NCBI RefSeq assembly: GCF_013927005.1
Contig: NZ_CP055930.1
Coordinates: forward strand, 310,001 to 374,000
Direction of reading: 5' to 3'
DNA: 64,000 bases
Origin: Enterobacter sp. RHBSTW-00175
GTDB lineage: Bacteria; Pseudomonadota; Gammaproteobacteria; Enterobacterales; Enterobacteriaceae
The stretch's first letter is position 1; each line of letters begins with the position of its first letter. Below are positions 9,441 to 18,000 of the stretch, one piece after another. Both the position numbers and the translations under genes were made by a program. Below the pieces are notes generated by a model. That model saw only the letters and a list, made by a program, of their open reading frames with translations. It searched no databases and was not told the DNA's origin.

Positions 9441-10448
9441 CTATTTACCGCCAGAGGTGCGGCGTTGCAGCTGATCGCGCAGGTTTGGTGGCGTCCCTTT
9501 GATGGTCAGGGTGTCAGTCGCCGGATCCCAGAAAATACGTTCACCAAGCAGCATGGCATCAAAGTTAACCGTTAACCCACCGCCGCTGCCGGCGAATTTG
9601 GTTAACTGACGCAGCGTACTACGGTCTGCCGGGAAACTCTCTTCCAGCTCATAACCTTTATCAGCCGTAAATTCCTGGAAGCTCACTTCACTCACGCCCG
9701 CCAGTTCTTTGGAAAGCGACTCCAGCTCAATCTCTTCGCCCGCCTGCAACTGTTCGTTGCAATAGCTGTAAACCTGCTGACGCACATTCTGGCGTTCTGA
9801 TTTATCAAGCTGGGCTTCCGCGGTGAAGTCATCTACCGCCTGCAACAGACCTTTATTCTGTGCCTTGGCGTTAAGGCCTTCGCTGGCACCCAGGAAGTCC
9901 ATAAAGAAATCCGCCACTTTGCGGCCTACCCGTCCTTTGAGGAAAGTCAGGTAGCGGGTGGATTCCGGGTTGGTTTCCCATTCGGTCAGATCGATACGCG
10001 CGACGATATCGGCATGGTTAATGTCCAGATAGTGCGTAGAGCTGATATCCAGCTGCTCATTGACGCGCATACTGCTTAAATTATTCAGCACGGTCACCAG
10101 CAGGTACTCAACCGCAAGATAGCGATACTGGCAGAACAGAACGATGCCGCCATCAGCGAACGGGTATTTTGCCAGTTCATCACGCAGACGCCCGGTTGCC
10201 GCCCGGCTGAATGCCAGAAAATCTTCTTCGCCCTGGCGTTGCAGACGCAGGCTATCCGCCAGTTCGCTCTCTTCGCTGAACAGGCCATAGGCTTTATTTT
10301 TAGCGCTATAAACGCGATGCAATTCCGCCATCATTTCAACAACAGTAGGCGTTGGTTCAAGTAACGAATCGCGCAGCACCACTTCAAGGGTTTGCTCATC
10401 ACGCTTGATAAGCTGGTGCAAGGCAATCTGGTTGATATCCAGACTCAT
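9441..10448 (-). CDS. yejK: Nucleoid-associated protein YejK (NdpA)
   Basis: A 335-residue cytosolic protein found on the nucleoid in E. coli (37-kDa nucleoid-associated protein, NA37 family). It starts [19 protein letters not shown], contains the family core [19 protein letters not shown], and ends in a basic tail. No catalytic motif is visible and its function is not settled. An SD GGAG lies before the ATG. It is transcribed away from yejL. Confidence 0.93.
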   Translation of the reverse strand: MSLDINQIALHQLIKRDEQTLEVVLRDSLLEPTPTVVEMMAELHRVYSAKNKAYGLFSEESELADSLRLQRQGEEDFLAFSRAATGRLRDELAKYPFADGGIVLFCQYRYLAVEYLLVTVLNNLSSMRVNEQLDISSTHYLDINHADIVARIDLTEWETNPESTRYLTFLKGRVGRKVADFFMDFLGASEGLNAKAQNKGLLQAVDDFTAEAQLDKSERQNVRQQVYSYCNEQLQAGEEIELESLSKELAGVSEVSFQEFTADKGYELEESFPADRSTLRQLTKFAGSGGGLTVNFDAMLLGERIFWDPATDTLTIKGTPPNLRDQLQRRTSGGK

Positions 10449-10582
10449 GATAAACTCTCCTTTTAGACCGGGCGGTATTCAACCACCACCAACGCATGTG
10501 TGCAACAAGAGATAAAAAAGGGGAAAAAAAGCTGTTCCTACGGTAATATGTTGCCCTTTCATCAACAAACTGATTTTGATTT

Positions 10583-10810
10583 ATGCCACAACATTCCCGC
10601 TACAGTGACGAACACGTTGAACAACTGCTCAGTGAGCTGGTCAACGTACTGGAAAAACATAAAACGCCGACCGATCTTTCCCTGATGGTATTGGGAAATA
10701 TGGTTACCAACCTTATCAATACCAGCGTTGCTCCGGCTCAGCGTCAGGCGATCGCCAGGTCTTTCGCCCAGGCTTTGCAGTCATCCGTTAGCGACGACCA
10801 GGCCCACTAA
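10583..10810 (+). CDS. yejL: YejL family protein
   Basis: A 75-residue conserved protein (UPF0352) of unknown function, starting [16 protein letters not shown]. Mostly helical, no signal or membrane segment. Its stop is 19 bases before the lapC start, so they are probably one transcript, as in E. coli. Confidence 0.93.
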   Translation: MPQHSRYSDEHVEQLLSELVNVLEKHKTPTDLSLMVLGNMVTNLINTSVAPAQRQAIARSFAQALQSSVSDDQAH

Positions 10811-10829
10811 GGGAAACGAACAACAGTTT

Positions 10830-12590
10830 ATGGTGACGAATCGTCAGCGCTACCGTGAAAAAGTCTCCCAGATGGTTAGCTGGGGGCACTGGTTTGCCCT
10901 GTTCAACATTTTGTTGGCCATGGTGCTTGGCTGCCGTTATCTGTTTGTGGCGGACTGGCCAACCACGCTGACCGGGCGCATCTATTCCTGGATGAGCGTT
11001 GTCGGCCACTTTAGTTTTCTGGTTTTCGCCACCTATCTGCTGATTCTGTTCCCGCTGACGTTTATCGTCATGTCGCAACGCCTGATGAGGTTCTTATCCG
11101 CCATCCTTGCGACGGCGGGCATGACGTTATTGCTTATCGACAGCGAAGTCTTTACCCGTTTCCACCTCCATCTCAACCCCATCGTCTGGGAACTGGTGAT
11201 TAACCCGGACCAGAACGAAACCGCGCGTGACTGGCAGTTGATGTTTATCAGCGTGCCGGTGATCCTGCTGATTGAGATGCTGTTTGCCACCTGGAGCTGG
11301 CAAAAGCTCCGCAGTCTGACGCGGCGTCGTCATTACGCGAAGCCCGTTGCTGCGCTCTTTTTTGTCTCATTTATTAGTTCGCACATCATGTATATCTGGG
11401 CCGATGCGAACTTCTATCGCCCTATCACCATGCAGCGAGCTAACCTGCCGCTCTCTTATCCGATGACGGCACGTCGTTTCCTTGAAAAACACGGTCTGTT
11501 GGATGCGCAGGAGTATCAGCGTCGTCTGGTCGAGCAAGGCAACCCGGAAGCCGTCACCGTTCAGTATCCGCTGAGCGACCTGCGTTACCGGGATATGGGA
11601 CGTGGTCAAAACGTACTGCTGATAACCGTTGATGGTCTGAACTACTCGCGTTACGAGAAGCAGATGCCTGCGCTCGCCGAGTTCGCTGATAAGAACGTGT
11701 CGTTCACGCAGCATATGAGTTCCGGTAACTCAACCGATGCCGGTATTTTTGGCTTGTTCTATGGTATTTCGGCCGGTTACATGGACGGCGTGCTTTCGGC
11801 GCGCGTTCCCGCGGCGCTCATTACCGGGCTTAACCAGCAGGGTTACCAGTTGGGGCTGTTCTCTTCGGATGGCTTTAACAGCTCGCTGTATCGCCAGGCA
11901 CTGTTGTCTGATTTCTCACTGCCTGCTGCGCAGAGCCAGTCTGATGAACAGACCGCTAATCAGTGGGTGAACTGGCTTCAGCGTTATGCTCAGGAAGATA
12001 ACCGCTGGTTCTCCTGGGTTGCGTTTAACGGCACCACACTTGATGACAGCAACCAGAAAGGCTTTGCACGCCGTTATAGCCGTGCGGCTGGCGACGTTGA
12101 CGCACAAATTGGCCGGGTGCTGAACGCACTGCGTGAATCCGGCAAGCTGGATAACACCGTGGTCATTATTACCGCCGGACACGGTATCCCGCTGGGTGAC
12201 GAAACGAAAAGTATGGTCTGGTCGCGCCCTAACTTGCATGTTCCGCTGGTCATCCACTGGCCGGGAACGCCAGCACAGCGCATCAATATGCTTACCGATC
12301 ATAAAGACGTGATGACCACCCTGATGCAACGTCTGTTGCACGTAAGCACTCCGGCGAATGAGTACTCGCAAGGACAGGATCTGTTCAGCGCCACTCGCCG
12401 CCATAACTGGGTGACTGCTGCCGGGAATAATACGCTGGTGGTAACCACACCGGAACTGACGCTGGTGCTGAACAGTAATGGCAATTACCAGACGTATAAT
12501 CTGCAAGGTGAAAAATTGCATGACCAGAAACCGCAGCTCAGCCTGCTTCTGCAAGTGCTGACGGATGAGAAGCGGTTCATTGCTAACTGA
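10830..12590 (+). CDS. lapC: LPS biosynthesis-modulating metalloenzyme-like protein LapC (YejM/PbgA)
   Basis: A 586-residue essential inner-membrane protein that senses LPS and tunes LpxC levels through LapB and FtsH. Five transmembrane helices fill residues about 20-190, followed by a periplasmic alkaline-phosphatase-fold domain (LLITVDGLNYSR, SSGNSTDAGIFGLFYG). The open frame begins earlier at 10728, inside yejL. The ATG at 10830 gives MVTNRQRYREKVSQ, the known E. coli start and length. The last residues KRFIAN are conserved. Full length. Confidence 0.95.
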   Translation: MVTNRQRYREKVSQMVSWGHWFALFNILLAMVLGCRYLFVADWPTTLTGRIYSWMSVVGHFSFLVFATYLLILFPLTFIVMSQRLMRFLSAILATAGMTLLLIDSEVFTRFHLHLNPIVWELVINPDQNETARDWQLMFISVPVILLIEMLFATWSWQKLRSLTRRRHYAKPVAALFFVSFISSHIMYIWADANFYRPITMQRANLPLSYPMTARRFLEKHGLLDAQEYQRRLVEQGNPEAVTVQYPLSDLRYRDMGRGQNVLLITVDGLNYSRYEKQMPALAEFADKNVSFTQHMSSGNSTDAGIFGLFYGISAGYMDGVLSARVPAALITGLNQQGYQLGLFSSDGFNSSLYRQALLSDFSLPAAQSQSDEQTANQWVNWLQRYAQEDNRWFSWVAFNGTTLDDSNQKGFARRYSRAAGDVDAQIGRVLNALRESGKLDNTVVIITAGHGIPLGDETKSMVWSRPNLHVPLVIHWPGTPAQRINMLTDHKDVMTTLMQRLLHVSTPANEYSQGQDLFSATRRHNWVTAAGNNTLVVTTPELTLVLNSNGNYQTYNLQGEKLHDQKPQLSLLLQVLTDEKRFIAN

Positions 12591-12621
12591 TTAATTATAA
12601 ACCAGTTAGCGCCTGACTCCC

Positions 12622-12649
12622 TTGCATTCAAAAAGGAATCGAGTAGTAT
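12622..12649 (+). promoter_or_regulatory. proL tRNA promoter
   Basis: -35 TTGCAT (12622-12627), 16-bp spacer, -10 TAGTAT (12644-12649), ending 13 bases before the tRNA and followed by a GC-rich discriminator typical of stringently controlled stable RNA promoters. An alternative -10 TATTCT is offset by 3 bp. Confidence 0.65.
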
Positions 12650-12662
12650 TCTTTTTACGCGT

Positions 12663-12739
12663 CGGCACGTAGCGCAGCCTGGTAGCGCACCGTCATGGGG
12701 TGTCGGGGGTCGGAGGTTCAAATCCTCTCGTGCCGACCA
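12663..12739 (+). tRNA. proL: tRNA-Pro (anticodon GGG)
   Basis: A complete 77-nt tRNA with encoded CCA. The acceptor stem (CGGCACG/CGTGCCG), D arm, anticodon loop ATGGGGT (anticodon GGG at 12697-12699) and T arm (GGAGG-TTCAAAT-CCTCT) are all present. The 3' part from 12692 is phage-supplied: it is repeated exactly at the right end of the prophage, and integration has left the tRNA sequence intact. Confidence 0.97.
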
Positions 12740-12745
12740 AAAATC
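12692..12745 (+). repeat. attL: 54-bp core repeat at the prophage left end
   Basis: Identical to 56731-56784. It covers the anticodon arm to the 3' end of tRNA-Pro plus six bases. The bases diverge immediately outside (CC versus GT on the left, T versus C on the right). This is the attachment core of a tyrosine-integrase element using a tRNA gene. Confidence 0.95.
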
Positions 12746-12753
12746 TCTAATCA

Positions 12754-12780
12754 AACCAACCAATTACGGTTGGTTTTTTT
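12754..12780 (+). terminator. Phage-supplied terminator for tRNA-Pro
   Basis: An AACCAACC/GGTTGGTT stem with a 6-nt loop and a run of seven Ts, 15 bases after the tRNA. It lies just inside the phage, so the phage replaces the host terminator it displaces to 56791. Confidence 0.9.
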
Positions 12781-12836
12781 ATGCTTCAGATTTTCAGATG
12801 GTGAAACCATGGTGAAATGGTGGTGAAACTAGCCGT

Positions 12837-13157
12837 TTAAATAGCTGGGCAACTATCATTTTTTACACTGTTTAGTGTGTGCGTCAGAACGCCATGCACT
12901 TTCACATCTTCCAGCGCATCACCTTCTATCGCCTCGCCTTCTTCTGTTATCAATGCCAGACCATGCAGTTTAACAAACTGATTTATACCATCCATGGTTG
13001 CCAGCAGCGTATCACCGTCGCTCGCTTTCATGGCCACGTTAATGACGGCCCATCCGCATGACGTTTCAATCACCCAGCAGTTACCGTCAATACCACACAG
13101 AGAATCGATGGTCAGCCGTTCTTCAACATAGTCAGTAGCAGGAGAAACAAACCCCAT
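12837..13157 (-). CDS. Degenerate UmuD/S24-like protein
   Basis: A 106-residue protein. The start MGFVSPATDYVEER matches the UmuD stretch GFPSPAADYVEQR just after the UmuD cleavage region. ASDGDTLLATMDG, QFVK and VHGVLTH align with the UmuD core, including the general-base lysine. The GDSM segment with the nucleophilic serine is missing. It therefore resembles a processed UmuD without the self-cleaving arm or active serine. It shares one base with the gene before it and lies under the LexA box at 13421. No umuC is present. Function is unknown; a decoy or partner for host UmuD/UmuC is a guess. Confidence 0.65.
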   Translation of the reverse strand: MGFVSPATDYVEERLTIDSLCGIDGNCWVIETSCGWAVINVAMKASDGDTLLATMDGINQFVKLHGLALITEEGEAIEGDALEDVKVHGVLTHTLNSVKNDSCPAI

Positions 13158-13396
13158 CAGAATACCCTCCCCATGTTACGCAGGATCCAGTAACGGTTCT
13201 CGCTGCCGTCAGTTGTCTTGTCAGCGAAGTCTGGCTGATTACGTTCAATCCACTGGTTTGCATCAACCTGGCTAAAGTGACAGTTCTTTTCTCGTAACTT
13301 GGTGATGAAGCTGTCCGTGCTGAGATAGCGATAACCCTTTGGATTTAGCTGTATGGCCTCAATGAATGCAGCCCGTATCTCATATGGACGTGGCAT
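13157..13396 (-). CDS. SOS-controlled phage hypothetical protein
   Basis: A 79-residue protein beginning MPRPYEIRAAFIEAI. An open frame extends to 13432, but that start falls inside the LexA box; the ATG at 13396 has a GGTGGG ribosome site and is preferred. No domain is recognised. It is the first gene of a two-gene operon with the UmuD-like gene (one-base overlap), leftward from the LexA-controlled promoter. Confidence 0.7.
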   Translation of the reverse strand: MPRPYEIRAAFIEAIQLNPKGYRYLSTDSFITKLREKNCHFSQVDANQWIERNQPDFADKTTDGSENRYWILRNMGRVF

Positions 13397-13420
13397 GAGT
13401 CCCACCCTCACTCGGTTATT

Positions 13421-13440
13421 GACTGTATGCATATACAGTA
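13421..13440. promoter_or_regulatory. LexA (SOS) box between divergent genes
   Basis: A CTG-N10-CAG site with an AT-rich centre and ACTGTAT/ATACAGT arms, close to the ideal LexA operator. It is 25 bp before the leftward operon and 57 bp before the rightward dinI-like gene, so one operator probably controls both. Confidence 0.9.
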
Positions 13441-13496
13441 GTATTTTTGAAGCTACAGATCAAGCCAAGACTATTTTCACATTCTAAGGAAAGGTT

Positions 13497-13736
13497 ATGT
13501 TCGTAGAACTCGTTTATGACAAAAGAAATTTTGATGGTTTGCCTGGCGCCAGAGACATCATTCTTGGCGAATTAAGCAAAAGAGTGCACCGTATTTTTCC
13601 AGATGCTGATGTTCGGGTTAAACCGATGATGACTCAGCCGGCTATCAATACTGACGCCAGCAAACATGAAAAGGAGCAGATCAGCCGGGTCGTGCAGGAG
13701 ATGTTTGAAGAAGCTGATATGTGGCTTGAGGCTTAA
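13497..13736 (+). CDS. DinI-like family protein
   Basis: A 79-residue protein of the DinI family, which binds RecA and modulates filament stability and co-protease activity in the SOS response. Family features: the N-terminal beta strand (MFVELVYDKRN), GELSKRVHRIFPDADVRVK, and the acidic C-terminal helix EMFEEADMWLEA, which in DinI mimics DNA. The SD AGGAAAGG precedes the ATG and a LexA box lies 57 bp upstream. Lambdoid phages often carry such a gene near the tail end of the late operon. Confidence 0.88.
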   Translation: MFVELVYDKRNFDGLPGARDIILGELSKRVHRIFPDADVRVKPMMTQPAINTDASKHEKEQISRVVQEMFEEADMWLEA

Positions 13737-13752
13737 TCGTTAATCGTACCGG

Positions 13753-13782
13753 CAGGCAGCCATTTGATTGTATGACTGCCTG
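13753..13782. terminator. Hairpin between convergent dinI-like and tail fibre genes
   Basis: Perfect 7-bp arms CAGGCAG/CTGCCTG with a 16-nt loop in the 57-bp gap between two convergent genes. There is no clear T-run, so termination is only likely, not certain. Confidence 0.45.
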
Positions 13783-13792
13783 GTGAGGACTC

Positions 13793-14953
13793 TTATGGTT
13801 TCTGAGTATTAAGCATCTCTTTCAACTCTACCAGCTCACCCTGCATATGCTGGATAGTCAGGGTCAGTTTTGCGATAGCTGCCATTGGGTCAAGATAGTA
13901 CATGCCGGAGAGATCATCGCTTTCGAGGTCAACCCCGGAAGGCAGGCCAGTACCTTTCACAACCTCTGGGGAGACCTCCTTCATGTCGTTAGCGATGAAG
14001 CCGAGCTGCCCCGGTTTCTTATCGAGAACGCCCCTGGCTTTCATATCGAAGAGAGCAACCTGCCATCTGCTTACTTCATCTGCTGCCTTTTCCCGGTCGG
14101 TCTGATAGACGATATTCTCTTTCAGCTCCCGGTCCGATGAAGTAACGGTGATGGCTCCAACGTCACTGTTGTCTACATAAAGACGCATAGCCCCACTGGT
14201 CCAGAGCATGTTAAACACGCTCGCACTGTAGCTGCCTTTTGTCCCGGAACGACACTGATAACCGCCTTCAACCTGAAGTATGCCAGTTCCACCACCTGTG
14301 CCGCCTTTCACTTCAAGTGAGGCTGTTCCTGAGGCCCACAATCGCGCAGAGTAATCGTTAGTGGTAGAGCCGTAATGAAAATCGAGGAACGGTGAAGCTG
14401 CCGATAATTCGATGGACGCAAAGAAAGGGGTGTCAGTGCTTCCTAAACCAAGGTTTGTGCGAGCATCTGCGGCGGTTTTCGCACCGGTGCCACCCTGGCC
14501 AACGCTGAGCGCGGTAGTCAGCCCGGAAAGGCTGGTGATGTCGCTGTTAGCCCCCTTCTTCGCCAGCGATTTCTGACCCGGTACAGTGACGGCCACGCCG
14601 TTAATCGTGATGGTGACGTCTGTAGTACCGTTCATTACATCAGCGAAACCGCTCATGTAACGCTGGTACATCGTGAAGGTTTCAGCAATGTCCTGCGCCA
14701 GGCCATCCACACTCAGGCTGTCGCTCAGCAAAATCGAATACTTCGTTCCGGCAGGGATTGCAGGGCTTGCCGCAGGTGTCACGGTGAGACTGGTTGCCCC
14801 GCCGATAGCAGTAATCTGGAATACCTGGGCGGGGCTGGTCAGCGCGATAACTGTGCATCCGTTGCGGATCAGTGAGCCCGCAGCAGTAAAGTTTGTACCC
14901 GTTCCGGTAAGCGTATTGCCGCTGACTGCAATCGTGCCTGTTGTGTAAATCAT
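13793..14953 (-). CDS. Phage tail fibre/side tail protein with C-terminal S74 chaperone domain
   Basis: A 386-residue structural protein. The N-terminus (MIYTTGTIAVSGN) is the common fibre head that docks to the tail. The middle is glycine- and threonine-rich beta structure. The C-terminal third carries the peptidase S74 intramolecular chaperone (SSDRELKENIVYQTD, residues about 275-290), which trims itself after fibre trimerisation, and a final coiled coil (AKLTLTIQHMQGELVELK). The catalytic serine-lysine pair SSDRELK is intact. The ATG at 14953 has GGAGA; the longer frame adds five unsupported codons. Last late gene on the minus strand. Confidence 0.85.
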   Translation of the reverse strand: MIYTTGTIAVSGNTLTGTGTNFTAAGSLIRNGCTVIALTSPAQVFQITAIGGATSLTVTPAASPAIPAGTKYSILLSDSLSVDGLAQDIAETFTMYQRYMSGFADVMNGTTDVTITINGVAVTVPGQKSLAKKGANSDITSLSGLTTALSVGQGGTGAKTAADARTNLGLGSTDTPFFASIELSAASPFLDFHYGSTTNDYSARLWASGTASLEVKGGTGGGTGILQVEGGYQCRSGTKGSYSASVFNMLWTSGAMRLYVDNSDVGAITVTSSDRELKENIVYQTDREKAADEVSRWQVALFDMKARGVLDKKPGQLGFIANDMKEVSPEVVKGTGLPSGVDLESDDLSGMYYLDPMAAIAKLTLTIQHMQGELVELKEMLNTQKP

Positions 14954-14969
14954 AATTTCTCCACGCAAT

Positions 14970-14991
14970 AAAAAACCCGCCGAAGCGGGTT
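14970..14991 (-). terminator. Terminator after the gpJ gene
   Basis: AACCCGC/GCGGGTT stem with a TTCG-type tetraloop, then a T-run, between gpJ and the fibre gene. Nearly the same sequence recurs at 19823-19847. It leaves the fibre gene dependent on read-through or antitermination by Q. Confidence 0.85.
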
Positions 14992-15017
14992 ATAAATCAG
15001 GTTGAATATCAGGAAGG

Positions 15018-18000
15018 TCAGGCAAAAGAGCCGGTACCACGGGTAATAGTTAATGTCGGGGCTGATATAATCTTACTGGCCGTTCCTGTTCCGGTTACCG
15101 TTATGATTCCGGTTACAGTCGATGTTGTTATATTCCTCACAGCGTGTCTTACGGTCATCCAGACCCCGGCAGTCCCGGAAGGGACATTGATTTTCCCTAA
15201 ATCACGCGTGCTCCCGTTAATGTTGAGGGTGATACTGACCGTTGTTGCAGCAGATGCAGAAAGATAAATTAGCGCCTCAAGAAGTGCTGATTTACCAAGT
15301 GCTGATGTTGAGGAATCCGTAAACGTGATCGTTCGTGTCGCAACCCCACCGCCAGAAATACTGACGTCACCGCCAATTCCCACGTTTGCAATGTCACCAA
15401 CAAAAGTAGTCGCCTCTACCGTGCCTTTAAAGTTGCCACCGCTGGCGTATACCATTCCCCGGATCGTGACGTTATTCAGCTCAGCGTTACCGCTTTTAGG
15501 CAGATTCCATCCAGCCCCATTCGAACCAGTAACGAAGTTATCCGATTTCAGTGAATCGGTGATTTTCCCGAACTGAATACTGGCATCGCGGAAAAATGCA
15601 TCGTTTATGAAGACCTGTCCGTTCTGGATAACAAATGGCAGAGTCACGGTCCCGCCCGCCTGGGTCATCACGGCGAAGCGGTCAGCAAGGAAGAGAACCT
15701 GCGACTGCATACCCGCTGGCGTATTCTGAACACCAATCCCCATCCCTGCCGCGTACTGGTTACCATTAGAATCAACAGCGACCTTGATGCTGTACATCGC
15801 ATTCAGGTTGTTATTGATATCTGCCGACACCTGAGCGTTCGTGACAATGGCCGCTGACTGCCCGTTAACCGTGACCTTAAGCGAGTTGATCTGCGTGGCT
15901 GATGCCTGAGAGAAGTCCGCCATGGTTTTGGCGAAATCCGTCACGTTCGCGGTGTTACCACCTGCGCTGGAGTCCAGCCTTTTCAGCGATTCGGCAACTG
16001 CTTTGCTCGCATCAGCCATCACGTTATCAACGCGTTCAATACCGGCCTTGTTATCACCGTACTGCACGCTCTGGGTCATTCGCTGATTCACCTGAGCAAG
16101 CGTACTGGTGATAAGCGCAATTGCGTTGTTCTGGATGCCACCATTTGCCGTATCGGTTCTGGCTCCCAGCTCATCCAGGCGGGATGCCATAGACGAAGCA
16201 GTGTCCGTTACAACCTGCTGCAAACTGGTGATGTCAGCGCTGTTCTGTGAACTGGCCTGCCCGGCAGCATCAGCCTTGTCAGAAATCACCTGGGTGGTGG
16301 CTGTGAGCTGGTCTACCGCTGAGGCCCTGGCCTGCGTTTCATCGGACAGTGCCTGCCTGACCTCAGTAATGCCGGCGGCATTGTCTGCTGTCTCCGCCTC
16401 CAGCCGGGTGACGTCAGTAACGCGCGCTTCCGTTTCCGTGGCAATCACTTCCCGGAGCTGCTCAAAGGTTGCAGTGTTGGCTCCCTGCTGTGCCGTCTGA
16501 CGGACAACGACATCAGCAATGGCCAGCGCGTTGCCGATAATGGCTTCCGCTGTCTGCTTATTCGAGCCTACAGCAGCCGCCAGCCCCTCAGCATTCTCCT
16601 TAATCGCATCAGACAGTTCAGCCAGTTTGTCACTGCTGGCCACAGCATCCTCGATCAGGTCCTTGAAGCTTTCGGAACCTTTGATGTTCTCCAGAATCGC
16701 ATCAGTGATATCCGATACATCCACGCTGGCCTGCCCGCGCACAAAATCTGTATACCCTGATTCGTTGCCGGTCCGATCAACCAGCTGCGCGCGGTACCAG
16801 AATATCTGCCCTGCCTTCAGGCCCATCTGCTGATATTTGCGCTGCGGGTAAGGTACATCGGCCAACAGGATTGCATCATCCTCGGTACCGGTCAGGCTGT
16901 ACTGAATTTCCGTTTTCAGGGTATCGCCGGTGTTCGCCGGGAACCCCCAGTTCAGCTCGATACCAAACACCACATCTTCTGATGCAGTAAAGCCAACCGG
17001 CTTCGGCGGATTCCCCACCTTGCCTGTTAACGTTTTCTCTTCTGAATAACCCCATCCTGAGGAAATCTCAGAGGCGTTGATGGCGCGGACACGAACCAGA
17101 TATCGACCAGCATAAATCCCCGGCACATCGAAGGATGTGGTGGAGCTGCGCGGAACGTTCACCCAGTTTCCGTCATTACGCCTCCACTGAGCTTCATAGG
17201 CGATAGCGTTCTGCGCCTGGTCCCAGCTCACGCGCATGGTTTGCACACTGATATTCTGCTGAACCACTGAGAACGCGCTGATCACGATGTTGGCTGGCGG
17301 CGACTGGTTCCCTGGTGGAATAACACTCACCGGGCGCTGGTCGATGATGGCGCCGGTATCGATACGGGCATATTTATCCGGGTCATGCCACGCACCGGTA
17401 ATGGAGAAAGTGCCATCATTTTTATCGGAGACACTGACAACACGATACTGCTGTGCGTAGAGCTCGTCTGACTCAACTACCCATACTGCTTCAGCTTGAG
17501 GCGTCTCGCTGTACGTAGTGGTGACCGTAACAGTTTCTCCGTTTACGGCCTGAATTGTCCTGCTCTGTGAAGCTCCGGATGGAAGGTTGAGAATAAGGCG
17601 ATCGCCTGCTGTTGCATCAGCAACGCGGTCAAGTTTGATAACGCGACCGTTAACCGCACTGATTCGACCACCCATAACCTTTCCGGACAGCAGCTCGTCT
17701 GCCACAGCGATGATGTACCCTGGCTGAGGAATATTGCCGTCCAGGCCAACATCGAAGGAAACAACGCGATCTTTATTATTGGTCAGTATGCCCCAGCGGC
17801 CCTTTCGGTTTGCTTCTGACTGCCTGGTGCAGCCGATGGCTGTCATTTCCAGTTGATTGAATCCGTACCGAGCTACCAGAGTCTGCTCAAACACAGGCTC
17901 CATTGCATCTGCATAAGCATTCGCCGGGTCAGACCAGGACACAAGCGCATTGGTATATCGGCTTTTTGATGTGCTGCTGGAATAATTGAAAACACCGTCG

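Noticed and set aside
12485..12763. A 92-codon minus-strand frame across the tRNA-Pro gene (SAREDLNLRPPTPHDG...)
   Set aside because: This is the well-known spurious reading of the antisense strand of the tRNA. The same false peptide recurs at attR (56497-56760).
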